Source: Streptosporangium pseudovulgare
GTDB taxonomy: Bacteria > Actinomycetota > Actinomycetes > Streptosporangiales > Streptosporangiaceae
Reading direction: 5' to 3'
Assembly: GCF_014648055.1 (NCBI RefSeq)
Contig: NZ_BMQJ01000005.1
Span: 1-64,000, forward strand
DNA: 64,000 nt
The notes beneath the pieces are model-generated. The model ran no database searches. It was given only the letters and a program-made list of their open reading frames with translations, and was not told the DNA's origin. A program made the position numbers and the translations under genes. Below, one piece after another: positions 27,166 to 35,782 of this stretch (position 1 is its first letter; the number at the start of each line of letters is the position of its first letter).

Positions 27166-27292
27166 TGCCCGGAGCCCCGTACCCGGAGCCCCCTGTACCC
27201 GGAGCCCCCCTGCGCCCGAAGCTCCATGTGCCCGAAGCCCTGTATGCCCGAAGCCCTGTATGCCCGGAGGCCCATATGCCCGAAGGCCCCCG
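27166..27292. repeat. 16-nt tandem repeat between two SAH hydrolase genes
   Basis: About eight imperfect head-to-tail units of the form GCCCGAAGCCCTGTAT (variants CCCGGAGCCCCCTGTA, GCCCGAAGCTCCATGT, GCCCGGAGGCCCATAT). Two adjacent units are identical. The array fills nearly the whole spacer from the short-form start codon to the terminator hairpin of the long-form gene. Confidence 0.88.
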
Positions 27293-27310
27293 CGGTTCGC
27301 CGCGGGGGCC
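27285..27310 (-). terminator. Hairpin terminator after sahH
   Basis: Perfect 11-bp stem, 27285-27295 with 27300-27310, closed by a TTCG tetraloop. It lies 66 bases beyond the long-form sahH stop and directly before the tandem repeat leading to the short-form gene. It should reduce or stop read-through between the two paralogues. Confidence 0.75.
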
Positions 27311-27375
27311 GGAAGACCTGTTCCCGGATCTCCGCCGCCCGGCCCGGGGCCGGGTGGCGGAGCCTTCGGAGGCCT

Positions 27376-28803
<1,428 letters not shown>

Positions 28804-28820
28804 GTGTTACCCCTTTGATC

Positions 28821-28891
28821 AGTGGTCGCGTTCGTCCCGGGCCCCGCCGCTCTCGGCGGCCCCGCTTCGCTCGGGGACCCGGCTCGCCACT
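28821..28891 (-). ncRNA. Candidate structured leader of sahH
   Basis: On the minus strand the leader can form a closed junction: outer stem AGUGG (28887-28891 side) with CCACU (28821-28825), inner stem CCGGG with CCCGG (28878-28882/28837-28841), and two perfect hairpins, CCCCG-CGGGG (loop of 7) and CCGCC-GGCGG (loop of 6). It ends about 17 bases before the start codon, directly upstream of the RBS. I could not match it to the SAH or SAM riboswitch consensus from memory. It may be a riboswitch, a protein-binding leader, or merely GC-rich hairpins. Confidence 0.4.
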
Positions 28892-28995
28892 CGGTCGGAA
28901 AGTCGTCGGTACGAGTTTAGGCGGCCGATCCGGCCGGACGCATCTTCCAAACGGGTAACCTGACAGAAGAATGTCAGAATCGGCGGGAGGCCGGG

Positions 28996-29532
28996 ATGCG
29001 GATCACGGAAGCGGCCCGGCGGCTCGGGATGTCCCCCCGGATGCTCCGCTACCGCGAGGCCCTCGGGCTGCTGCCCCCGGTCAGGAGCCGCGGCTCACAC
29101 CGGCGGTTCGGCCCCGAGGAGCTGTCGGCGGTGGCCCAGGGGGTGGAGCTGGAGAGACGGTTCGACGTCTCCCCCGCCGAGCTGGCCTTCGGCCTGCGGG
29201 TGCTGAGCGACCCGGCGGTGGCGCAGGCCGTCCGCGACCTCGGCCTGCGGATCGGCAGGCTGCAGGCCCCGCGCCGGGCGCTGGACTTCGAGAAGGAGAA
29301 GGCGCTGCGTCTGCTGCAGGGCCGTCCCGCGGGTACGGCGGAAGCCCCGCCGCAGGGCCGCCCCGCGGGCGCCGGAGACCCCCGGAAGACCGCCGGCAAC
29401 GCCGAAGGGGCCCGGCACGACGGCCGGGCCCCTTCGGAGAAGAACGTTACGGGCGGCTCAGCGACGAGTCACCCGCCGGGGCCGACGAGCCACCGGCCGC
29501 GGCCCGGTCGAGGTCCGGCTCCAGGTAGATGA
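28996..29532 (+). CDS. MerR-family regulator with unusual C-terminus
   Basis: Protein of 178 residues. The N-terminal MerR helix-turn-helix is clear: RITEAARRLGMSPRMLRYREALGLL then the wing SRGSHRRFGPEEL. The next 60 residues look like the usual helical linker (LAFGLRVLSDPAVAQAVRDLGLRIGRL). From about residue 115 the sequence becomes low complexity (repeated QGRPAGT/QGRPAGA) and then runs through a perfect 15-bp hairpin that appears to be the terminator of the convergent gene, ending 86 bases inside that gene. Loss of an original stop codon or a frameshift is possible. It is divergent from sahH and may regulate it; that is inference. No effector-binding Cys cluster is seen. Confidence 0.75.
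   Translation: MRITEAARRLGMSPRMLRYREALGLLPPVRSRGSHRRFGPEELSAVAQGVELERRFDVSPAELAFGLRVLSDPAVAQAVRDLGLRIGRLQAPRRALDFEKEKALRLLQGRPAGTAEAPPQGRPAGAGDPRKTAGNAEGARHDGRAPSEKNVTGGSATSHPPGPTSHRPRPGRGPAPGR
29402..29437. terminator. 15-bp hairpin terminator
   Basis: Perfect 15-bp stem, 29402-29416 with 29423-29437, loop ACGACG. It is 10 bases beyond the stop of the minus-strand cation transporter and reads as its terminator. On the other strand it falls inside the MerR reading frame, which is unusual. Confidence 0.8.
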
Positions 29533-30409
29533 CGCGGGCCTGCGGCACGGCGGCGCGGATGCGCTGCTCGGCCTCGTCGATGCCGCGCGCCACCATCGCG
29601 GCCGTGTCGTCGTGGTCCACCGCGATCTTGGCGGCGACGAGGATCTCCTCGGGGCCCAGGTGCAGGGTCCGCATGTGGATGACCCGGCTGACCTCCGGCG
29701 TCTCCTCCAGGGCCGCGCAGATCCGCTGCTCGACCTCCGGGCCGGCGCTCTCGCCGATCAGCAGCGACTTGGTCTCGGCCGCGAGGATCGCCGCGATGAC
29801 GGCGAGCAGCACGCCGATCCCCATCGTGCCGATGCCGTCCCACACGCCGTTGCCGGTGATCACGGCCATCGTCACGCCGGCCAGCGCCAGCACCAGGCCG
29901 ACCAGCGCGCCGAAGTCCTCCAGCACGATGACCGGCAGCTCCGGCGACTTGGAGCGGCGGATGAACTGCATCCAGGACTGCTTGCCCCGGAGCGGGTTCG
30001 ACTCCTTGATGGCGGTGCGGAAGGAGAAGCTCTCCGCCACGATCGCGAAGATCAGCACACCGAACGCCACGATCGGGGTCTCCACCGGGTGCGGGTCGGA
30101 GATCTTGTGCCAGCCCTCGTAGAGGGAGAACAGCGCGCCGACCGTGAACAGCACCACCGCCACGACGAAGGCGTAGAAGTAACGCTCGCGGCCGTAGCCG
30201 AACGGGTGCTCCCGGGTGCGCCTGCGCTCGGCCTTCTTGCCGCCCAGCAGCAGCAACAACTGGTTGCCCGAGTCGGCCACGGAGTGGATGGACTCCGCGA
30301 GCATCGACGACGACGTCGTGATCAGGAAGGCCACGAACTTCGCCACCGCGATCGACAGGTTGGCGGCCAGCGCCGCGATGATCGCCTTGTTACCGCCGCC
30401 CGCGCTCAC
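29447..30409 (-). CDS. Cation diffusion facilitator family transporter
   Basis: Membrane exporter of 320 residues. The GTG start at 30409 has GGGAGG upstream and begins a conserved N-terminus (AIIAALAANLSIAVAKFVAF). Six membrane segments follow. The first metal motif is HSVADSGNQ in segment 2; the second, in segment 5, reads EDFGALVGL, so one usual His is replaced, as in a CDF subgroup distinct from classic zinc exporters. A C-terminal cytoplasmic domain of about 95 residues (RTLHLGPEEILVAAKI) is present. The metal is uncertain (Zn, Mn or Fe). It is the last gene of a minus-strand run with manA-like and manB genes, 53 bases after the SIS gene. Confidence 0.92.
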   Translation of the reverse strand: MSAGGGNKAIIAALAANLSIAVAKFVAFLITTSSSMLAESIHSVADSGNQLLLLLGGKKAERRRTREHPFGYGRERYFYAFVVAVVLFTVGALFSLYEGWHKISDPHPVETPIVAFGVLIFAIVAESFSFRTAIKESNPLRGKQSWMQFIRRSKSPELPVIVLEDFGALVGLVLALAGVTMAVITGNGVWDGIGTMGIGVLLAVIAAILAAETKSLLIGESAGPEVEQRICAALEETPEVSRVIHMRTLHLGPEEILVAAKIAVDHDDTAAMVARGIDEAEQRIRAAVPQARVIYLEPDLDRAAAGGSSAPAGDSSLSRP

Positions 30410-30462
30410 GCCGGCCTCCCTGCTGCTGCTTCCACAATCGATCCCATTCGGTCCGTCCCCGT

Positions 30463-31569
30463 CTACTGCGGGATTCTCGCCTTCAGCTCCGTGATCGCCC
30501 CCACCGGGGTCGGGTCGATCCCGTACCCGAGAGCGAGGTACGTACTCGCGTAGTCGCCCAGCCCGATCAGGGAGGCGAGCCGCTCCAGCGGGTGCGTCCC
30601 CTCGGCGGAGACCTGGGTGACGGGCACCCCGCGGTCCTCGGCCAGCCGTACCGAGACCTCGCGGCGGCGCGCCACCTGGGGGTGCTCCTCGGTGTCGCGC
30701 AGCACGACCAGCCGCAGCGACCGCGCCGGCTCGTCGGCGAAGATGTCCCGGGCGGCCAGCGGCCCGTCGAGCGCCATCACCTGGTTGTGGCCGGCCTCGG
30801 GGATCTCGCCCCAGACCGCCGGGTACTTGGCGTTCTCGTTGAGCTGGCAGGCCCACCGGTAGGCGGCGACCGCGGCGAGCGGCGACGACCCCCAGATCAT
30901 CGGGACCGTCTCGGCCAGCTCCATGGCCAGCGTCTTGCCGGGGTTGATGAACGACTCGCTGGCCGGGCGGCACCGGTGGGCGATGTCCTCCAGCCGTACG
31001 GCCACGCCCTCGAACAGCTCGTCCGGCGCCTCGGTCAGCCGCATCCGGGCGGCGGCGGCGACGAGCGGCACCGACAGCGCCCACACGGCGGCGCGCGGCT
31101 GGCCTCCGACGGTGACGGGCACGAACGGCGCGCCCGCCTGCCGGGCGACCGACTCCAGCGGCGAGCCGGGCGCGCCCACGGCGAGCAGGCGGCATCCGCG
31201 GCGGACGGCTTCCATCGCCACCGCGAGCGTCTCCTCGGTCCCGCCCGAGCAGGACACCGCGATCACGAGGTCGGTCGCGCCGACCCACCCGGGCAGCCGC
31301 AGGGACCGCACGGTCGTGACGGGCAGCGGGGCTCCGGGGCCGCACACCGCGCCCAGGATGTCACCGGCGATGCCCGAACCGCCCATGCCCGCGACCACGA
31401 CCGCCCGGGGCCTGCCGTCGTCGGCGAGCGACGACAGGTCGGTCTCGGCGGCGGCCCGGTGGTAGGCGCGGACCTGGGCGGCCGAGGAGGCCACCGCGGG
31501 CAGCATCCCCGAGGGGTCGCCCGCGGCCAGCCACTCCTGGTCGTCGAGCCGGTCCGGCTCCCAGCTCAC
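30463..31569 (-). CDS. manA: SIS-domain sugar-phosphate isomerase (PMI/PGI type)
   Basis: Protein of 368 residues matching the bifunctional phosphoglucose/phosphomannose isomerase family. The N-terminal SIS domain has [15 protein letters not shown] and [15 protein letters not shown]; the C-terminal part carries [19 protein letters not shown], including the catalytic Glu/His region. It interconverts fructose-6-phosphate and mannose-6-phosphate (and possibly glucose-6-phosphate), feeding the phosphomannomutase encoded upstream. GTG start overlaps the Trm112-like stop (GTGA). In mycobacteria manA occupies the same neighbourhood, but this protein is of the SIS type. Gene symbol by role and synteny. 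Confidence 0.87.
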   Translation of the reverse strand: MSWEPDRLDDQEWLAAGDPSGMLPAVASSAAQVRAYHRAAAETDLSSLADDGRPRAVVVAGMGGSGIAGDILGAVCGPGAPLPVTTVRSLRLPGWVGATDLVIAVSCSGGTEETLAVAMEAVRRGCRLLAVGAPGSPLESVARQAGAPFVPVTVGGQPRAAVWALSVPLVAAAARMRLTEAPDELFEGVAVRLEDIAHRCRPASESFINPGKTLAMELAETVPMIWGSSPLAAVAAYRWACQLNENAKYPAVWGEIPEAGHNQVMALDGPLAARDIFADEPARSLRLVVLRDTEEHPQVARRREVSVRLAEDRGVPVTQVSAEGTHPLERLASLIGLGDYASTYLALGYGIDPTPVGAITELKARIPQ

Positions 31570-31739
31570 GACTTCCGGGCCTCGTCGACGAGCAGCACCG
31601 GGATGTCGTCACGGACCGGGTACACCAGGCCGCAGGACGGCGAGGTGCAGGAGAGCTCGTCGGTCTCCCGCTCGGCGCGCAACGGTGACTTGCAGTTGGG
31701 GCAGGCCAGGATCTCAAGCAGCCAGTCGTCGATCTTCAC
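31566..31739 (-). CDS. Trm112-family zinc-ribbon small protein
   Basis: Small protein of 57 residues beginning at a GTG: it reads [20 protein letters not shown] then a hydrophilic stretch, [21 protein letters not shown] and a DEARKS end. The CPxC plus later Cys pair and the [11 protein letters not shown] segment are the signature of the Trm112/YcaR family. Eukaryotic Trm112 activates methyltransferases; bacterial members are uncharacterised adaptors. It lies 4 bases after manB and overlaps the SIS-isomerase start by four bases, so it is firmly in the operon. It is too short to be found by simple length-based gene finding, yet conserved here between manB and manA-like genes. Confidence 0.88.
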   Translation of the reverse strand: MKIDDWLLEILACPNCKSPLRAERETDELSCTSPSCGLVYPVRDDIPVLLVDEARKS

Positions 31740-31743
31740 TCGC

Positions 31744-33096
31744 TCAGCTCCTCACGACAGCGAGGACTTCGTCCCTGATCGCTGCCATCTGAATCTCGTC
31801 GGCCGCCTCGGCGTTCAGCCTGAGCAGCGGCTCGGTGTTGGACGGACGGAGATTGAACCACCATCCGGGGCCGGACACGGTCAGGCCGTCCAGCTCGTCG
31901 AAGGTGACACCGTCGCGGGCGGCGAACCGCTCGCGGACCCGCTCGACGGCCGCCGCCTGGTCGGCGACCGTGCTGTTGATCTCGCCGGAGGCGGCGTAGC
32001 GGGTGTAGGCGGCGAGCAGGTCCGACAGCGGCCGGTCCTGCTCGCCCAGCGCGGCCAGCACGTGCAGCGCGGCCAGCATCCCGGTGTCGGCGGACCAGAA
32101 GTCCCTGAAGTAGTAGTGCGCGGAGTGCTCGCCGCCGAAGACCGCGCCGGTCCCGGCCATCTCGGCCTTGATGAACGAGTGGCCCACCCGGGTGCGGACC
32201 GGCTCGCCGCCGTGCTCGGCGACGATCTCCGGCACGCTCCGCGAGGTGATCAGGTTGTGGATGATCCGGGCGCCGGGCCGCTTGGCCAGCTCGCGCACCG
32301 CGACCAGCGCGGTGATCGCCGAGGGCGAGACCGACTCGCCGCGCTCGTCGACCACCCAGCAGCGGTCGGCGTCGCCGTCGAAGGCCAGGCCGATGTCGGC
32401 GCCGGTGTCGAGGACGGCCTTCTGCAGGTCGCGGAGGTTCTCCGGCTCCAGGGGGTTGGCCTCGTGGTTGGGGAAGTCGCCGTCCAGCTCGAAGTACAGG
32501 GCGGTCAGCTCCAGCGGCAGCCCGTCGAACACCGTGGGGACGGTGTGACCGCCCATGCCGTTGCCGGCGTCCACCACGACCCGCAGCGGCCGGATGCCGG
32601 ACAGGTCGACCAGCGTGCGCAGGTGGTCGGCGTACCCCCGCAGCAGGTCGCGCCGGGACACGCTCCCGCCGCCGGGCCCGCCGGTCCCCACCGCCAGCAG
32701 CTCGGCCGCCCGGTCGCGGATCTCGGTGAGGCCGGTGTCGCCGCCGACCGGCACGGCCCCGGCCCGGCACATCTTCATGCCGTTGTAGCGGGCCGGGTTG
32801 TGGCTGGCGGTGAACATCACGCCGGGCAGGCCGAGGCTGCCGCTGGCGTAGTACAGCATGTCGGTGGAGGCGAGGCCGATGTCGATCACGTCGGTCCCCC
32901 GCGAGGCGGCCCCGCGGGCGAACGCCGCGGCCATCGGCTCGGAGGAGGCGCGCATGTCACGGCCGACCACGGCGGTGCGGGCCCCGGTCACCTCCGCGAA
33001 CGCCGCTCCGACCGCCTCGGCGGTCTCCTCGTCGAACTCGTCCGGCACGACGCCGCGAACGTCGTACGCCTTGAAGATCCTGGCGAGGTCGCCCAC
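31744..33096 (-). CDS. manB: Phosphomannomutase/phosphoglucomutase
   Basis: Enzyme of 450 residues of the alpha-D-phosphohexomutase family. Four family motifs are visible in order: active-site phosphoserine loop [13 protein letters not shown] (Ser near residue 98), metal loop DGDADRCW, sugar-binding loop GEHSAHYYF, and phosphate-binding loop [11 protein letters not shown]. It converts mannose-6-phosphate to mannose-1-phosphate for GDP-mannose synthesis, or glucose phosphates. Translation of the downstream Trm112-like and isomerase genes is coupled. In mycobacteria manB lies in the same order relative to DUF3499 and whiB2 genes. Cytosolic. Confidence 0.95.
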   Translation of the reverse strand: MGDLARIFKAYDVRGVVPDEFDEETAEAVGAAFAEVTGARTAVVGRDMRASSEPMAAAFARGAASRGTDVIDIGLASTDMLYYASGSLGLPGVMFTASHNPARYNGMKMCRAGAVPVGGDTGLTEIRDRAAELLAVGTGGPGGGSVSRRDLLRGYADHLRTLVDLSGIRPLRVVVDAGNGMGGHTVPTVFDGLPLELTALYFELDGDFPNHEANPLEPENLRDLQKAVLDTGADIGLAFDGDADRCWVVDERGESVSPSAITALVAVRELAKRPGARIIHNLITSRSVPEIVAEHGGEPVRTRVGHSFIKAEMAGTGAVFGGEHSAHYYFRDFWSADTGMLAALHVLAALGEQDRPLSDLLAAYTRYAASGEINSTVADQAAAVERVRERFAARDGVTFDELDGLTVSGPGWWFNLRPSNTEPLLRLNAEAADEIQMAAIRDEVLAVVRS

Positions 33097-33145
33097 TCCA
33101 GCTCCGCCCCTTTATGTCGTGTCTGCCGACCCCAGCCTAGTAGGG

Positions 33146-33514
33146 TCAGCGGTCACGCTGGGGCTGAGCCGAGCGGAGCACCCTGAGGTGACCGCGCCGC
33201 CCGACCTCGACCCCCTGGCCGACCGGCTCGGTGCCGCCGCCCGGGGCGGGCCTGGCGGCCTCGCGCACCGCGTTGGCCAGGGCCTCCAGGTCGTCCGTGC
33301 TCGGCGGCGCGCCCTCGCTGGGCAGGCGGACGACCTCCCAGCCGCGGGGCGCTGTCAGCCGCTCGGCGTGCTCGGCGCACAGGTCGTAACAGTGCGGCTC
33401 GGCGTACGTCGCCAAGGGCCCGAGAACGGCGGTCGAATCGGCGTAGACGTACGTGAGCGTGAATACGGCAGGCTGACTGCACGCGGTGCGGGAACAGCGG
33501 CGGACGGGGCTCAC
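33146..33514 (-). CDS. DUF3499 family protein
   Basis: Small protein of 122 residues found only in actinobacteria. The GTG start at 33514 begins the family pattern SPVRRCSRTACSQPAVFTL, followed by YVYADSTAVLGPL, EPHCYDLCAEHAERLTAPRGWEVVRL. Two Cys pairs and a His (C-x4-C, C-x2-C, H) suggest a zinc-binding fold. It is divergent from the metallopeptidase-fold gene and precedes manB by 49 bases, as in mycobacteria (Rv3258c-Rv3257c). The C-terminal 35 residues are variable. Function unknown. The frame is open far upstream, but without conservation. Confidence 0.87.
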   Translation of the reverse strand: MSPVRRCSRTACSQPAVFTLTYVYADSTAVLGPLATYAEPHCYDLCAEHAERLTAPRGWEVVRLPSEGAPPSTDDLEALANAVREAARPAPGGGTEPVGQGVEVGRRGHLRVLRSAQPQRDR

Positions 33515-33844
33515 GGTGGGACCGTATCCGGTAAGCGTCCGAGGCGCCACTACCTGAGCGCTCTTAACGAGCGTGTCGCCACAATTCGGACACGTGTCCC
33601 GGCTTTCACCCGCCTGTACGGCTTGCGCCCGCCACGGCGGGACCGGGGTCCGGCCGTGTGTCCCCGCACCGGGGGCGCCGTTCCGGGCCCGCGCCCACTC
33701 GCCACGCGGCCGTCTCCGGGTCCACCCGTGGCGCCACGCGGCCGTCTCCGGGTCCGCCCGTGGCGCCGCGCGGCCGGAAGGGCCGGAGCGGACATCGGGG
33801 GAACACCGGGGGAACGCCGGAGGAACACGGCCTAAGCTTGGCCC
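33515..33844. other. Divergent intergenic region with tandem repeats
   Basis: About 330 bases between the DUF3499 gene and the metallopeptidase-fold gene. The half near DUF3499 presumably carries its promoter. The other half consists largely of 32-base tandem repeats. No gene with an RBS was seen. Confidence 0.55.
33701..33777. repeat. 32-nt tandem repeats
   Basis: Unit 1 (33701-33732) and unit 2 (33733-33764) differ at one base; a partial third unit starts at 33765. Each unit begins GCCACGCGG and ends CCGTGGC, so each can fold back on itself (GCCAC with GTGGC). They lie 70-145 bases upstream of the plus-strand gene. Confidence 0.88.
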
Positions 33845-34300
33845 GTGAGCTCGGCACCCGGTAGACCCCGCCCTCCCCGCCGCCGCGACCGGCACGGACG
33901 CGGCATGCGCGGCCCGCTGGCGCCCTCTCACGTGCCGATCGCCAAGTCCCGCGGCGAGCGCTTCGACGATCTCGTCCTGGACGCCGTGGACCGGCTCAAG
34001 CCCCGCTGGGGCAAGCAGCTCGCCACCGTGGAGTTCGCGGTCGAGGAGGTGCCCCCGGCGGCCGACCTGGGCGACGGCCCCGGGCTGCTCGGCGGCGATC
34101 CGATCCCGTTCGGCCGATCCGAGCCCGCGGCGGGCAAGAGGCCCGCCGTCGTCGTCATCTACCGGCGCCCCCTGGAGGCCCGGGCCCGCGACCGCGAACA
34201 GCTCGGCGCGCTGGTGCACGACACGGTGGTCGAGCAGGTCGCCGGACTGCTGGGGCTGTCGCCGGAGACGGTGGACCCGGGCTACGAGGACGAGGACTGA
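33845..34300 (+). CDS. Metallopeptidase-fold (zincin-like) family protein
   Basis: Protein of 151 residues. After a basic, Arg/Pro-rich N-terminus (about 30 residues) the conserved part begins at RGERFDDLVLDAVDRLKPRWG. It continues with LATVEFAVEEVPP, VVVIYRRPLEARA and LGALVHDTVVEQVAGLLGLSPETVDPGYEDED. This is the actinobacterial relative of the short zincin-like family, but the usual HExxH is replaced by HDTVVEQ, so peptidase activity is doubtful. The homologue in mycobacteria (Rv3259) sits divergent from the DUF3499 gene as here. No signal peptide. Function unknown. Confidence 0.8.
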   Translation: MSSAPGRPRPPRRRDRHGRGMRGPLAPSHVPIAKSRGERFDDLVLDAVDRLKPRWGKQLATVEFAVEEVPPAADLGDGPGLLGGDPIPFGRSEPAAGKRPAVVVIYRRPLEARARDREQLGALVHDTVVEQVAGLLGLSPETVDPGYEDED

Positions 34301-34357
34301 AAGAGCCCTCTCCGCGGAGCCGGCGCGCCGTACCCATGACCGCCCGCCGGGCGGCCC

Positions 34358-35782
34358 TCAGGGCAGCACGGTCGCCGCGGACCCGGTCATCGGCGGCACC
34401 ACCGCCCAGACCCGGGCCGCGGCCAGCGGCTGGACGGTCAGCACCCGCCCGTCCTTGAGGCGCTCGTCCATCACCCGCGCGCCGTACACCGGCCCCGAGC
34501 CGGGCAGCGGCTCCGCGACCACCGCGAAGGCGCCGTCCACGTCGGGCAGCTCGACCTCCTTGGTGCGCGCGGCGGGGATCTCCACCTCGATCGGCTCCGG
34601 CGCCTTCCCCTTGTGCGGCAGCATCGTGACGCTCACCCTCCCGGCCGCCTCCGGCGCGCTGAACACCAGCCGGGAGCTCTTCTTGCCGCCCGTGCGGTTG
34701 TCTGCGACCACACTGCCCAGATCGATCGGGGCGGCCCCGGCGGTGAAGCCCACGTCCACCCGGTCGCCGGTCCCGGTGGCCGCCACCGCGGCCACGACCG
34801 GCACCGGGGAGGTGAGCAGGACCGCGGCGGGCCTCCCGTCCAGGCCGGCGGACAGGTCCATGACGGCGACCGACCCGGCGGGCACCTCGATCGCGTCGTG
34901 GCCGTCCAGGGCGTAGGTGCCGTCGGGCGTGACGACCCGGACCTCGACGATCGTGTCGGTCTCGGCGGGCGAGGCGACCAGCAGGTCGCGCCGGCCCCCG
35001 CCGCCGGGGACGCCGGGCACCACGACCCGGGTCGCCGGATCCGCGGAGAGCGGCAGCCAGTCGACGCCCCGCCCGCCGCTCATGACCGCGTGGGCCGCCG
35101 CGGTGACCCGGCCGAAGGCGGTGCTCACCTCGACGGCCATGACCAGCGGCGAGGGGGCGATGTCACGCAGCCTGACCGCGCGGCTCTCGCCCGGTTCGAT
35201 CACGATCGTGTCGCCGGAGCCGCCGGCCACCGGGCCCTCTCCGGAGTAGACGGTGATCTCCACGCCCGCCGGGGCCAGGTCGGCGTTGGCGAGGTGGAGC
35301 GTGACGTCGGCCGCGGCCGGGCCCGGCCCGACCAGCCAGGCGCTCGCGCCCGGCTCCACGCACCGTGTTCCGGCCAGCCCCCGCTGCTCGCCCGAGGTCT
35401 CCCGGCGGGTCTGCGCCGCCTCCAGCCCCGTCGCCATGCCCCCGGAGGCCGTCACGACGAGCGGCGGCGAGCCGGCCTTCAGCTTCTCCTGCCAGAGGCC
35501 GCCGGGGACGGTCAGGGTGGCCAGCGTCCTCTCCCCCGCGACCAGCGCGGCGGCGCCCCGCCCACCGCCGCCCGGCGGGGTGACGACGCCGACGTCGGAG
35601 CCGCCGGGGTCGGGGCAGACGGCCGTCACGGAGGCCACCGGCACCTTCCGCGGCGCGGGCGCGGGCGCGACGGCGGTCTCCGGCCGGGTCGCGGCGGCGA
35701 GGCCGTACAGGACGGCCAGGCCCGCGAGGACGGCCAGGACGAGCCGGGGCGGGCCGGGACGGCGTTCGGCGAGGGCTCTCAA
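34358..35782 (-). CDS. DUF5719 family exported protein
   Basis: Protein of 474 residues. One N-terminal membrane segment (LVLAVLAGLAVLYGLAA) anchors or exports a beta-rich extracellular part containing repeated motifs such as VTLHLANADLAPAGVEITVYSGEGP and VAVMDLSAGLDGRPAAVLLTSP. DUF5719 proteins are actinobacterial and typically encoded next to the large GT2 glycosyltransferase, as here. The start is TTG at 35782, overlapping the GT2 stop (TTGA), so translation is coupled. A role in envelope glycan assembly is suggested only by this pairing. The next gene downstream on this strand is DUF3499, beyond an opposite-strand gene. Confidence 0.85.
   Translation of the reverse strand: MRALAERRPGPPRLVLAVLAGLAVLYGLAAATRPETAVAPAPAPRKVPVASVTAVCPDPGGSDVGVVTPPGGGGRGAAALVAGERTLATLTVPGGLWQEKLKAGSPPLVVTASGGMATGLEAAQTRRETSGEQRGLAGTRCVEPGASAWLVGPGPAAADVTLHLANADLAPAGVEITVYSGEGPVAGGSGDTIVIEPGESRAVRLRDIAPSPLVMAVEVSTAFGRVTAAAHAVMSGGRGVDWLPLSADPATRVVVPGVPGGGGRRDLLVASPAETDTIVEVRVVTPDGTYALDGHDAIEVPAGSVAVMDLSAGLDGRPAAVLLTSPVPVVAAVAATGTGDRVDVGFTAGAAPIDLGSVVADNRTGGKKSSRLVFSAPEAAGRVSVTMLPHKGKAPEPIEVEIPAARTKEVELPDVDGAFAVVAEPLPGSGPVYGARVMDERLKDGRVLTVQPLAAARVWAVVPPMTGSAATVLP

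Noticed and set aside
34301-34357. Possible terminator between the metallopeptidase-fold and DUF5719 genes
   Set aside because: Only weak GC-rich pairing was seen, not enough to call a hairpin.
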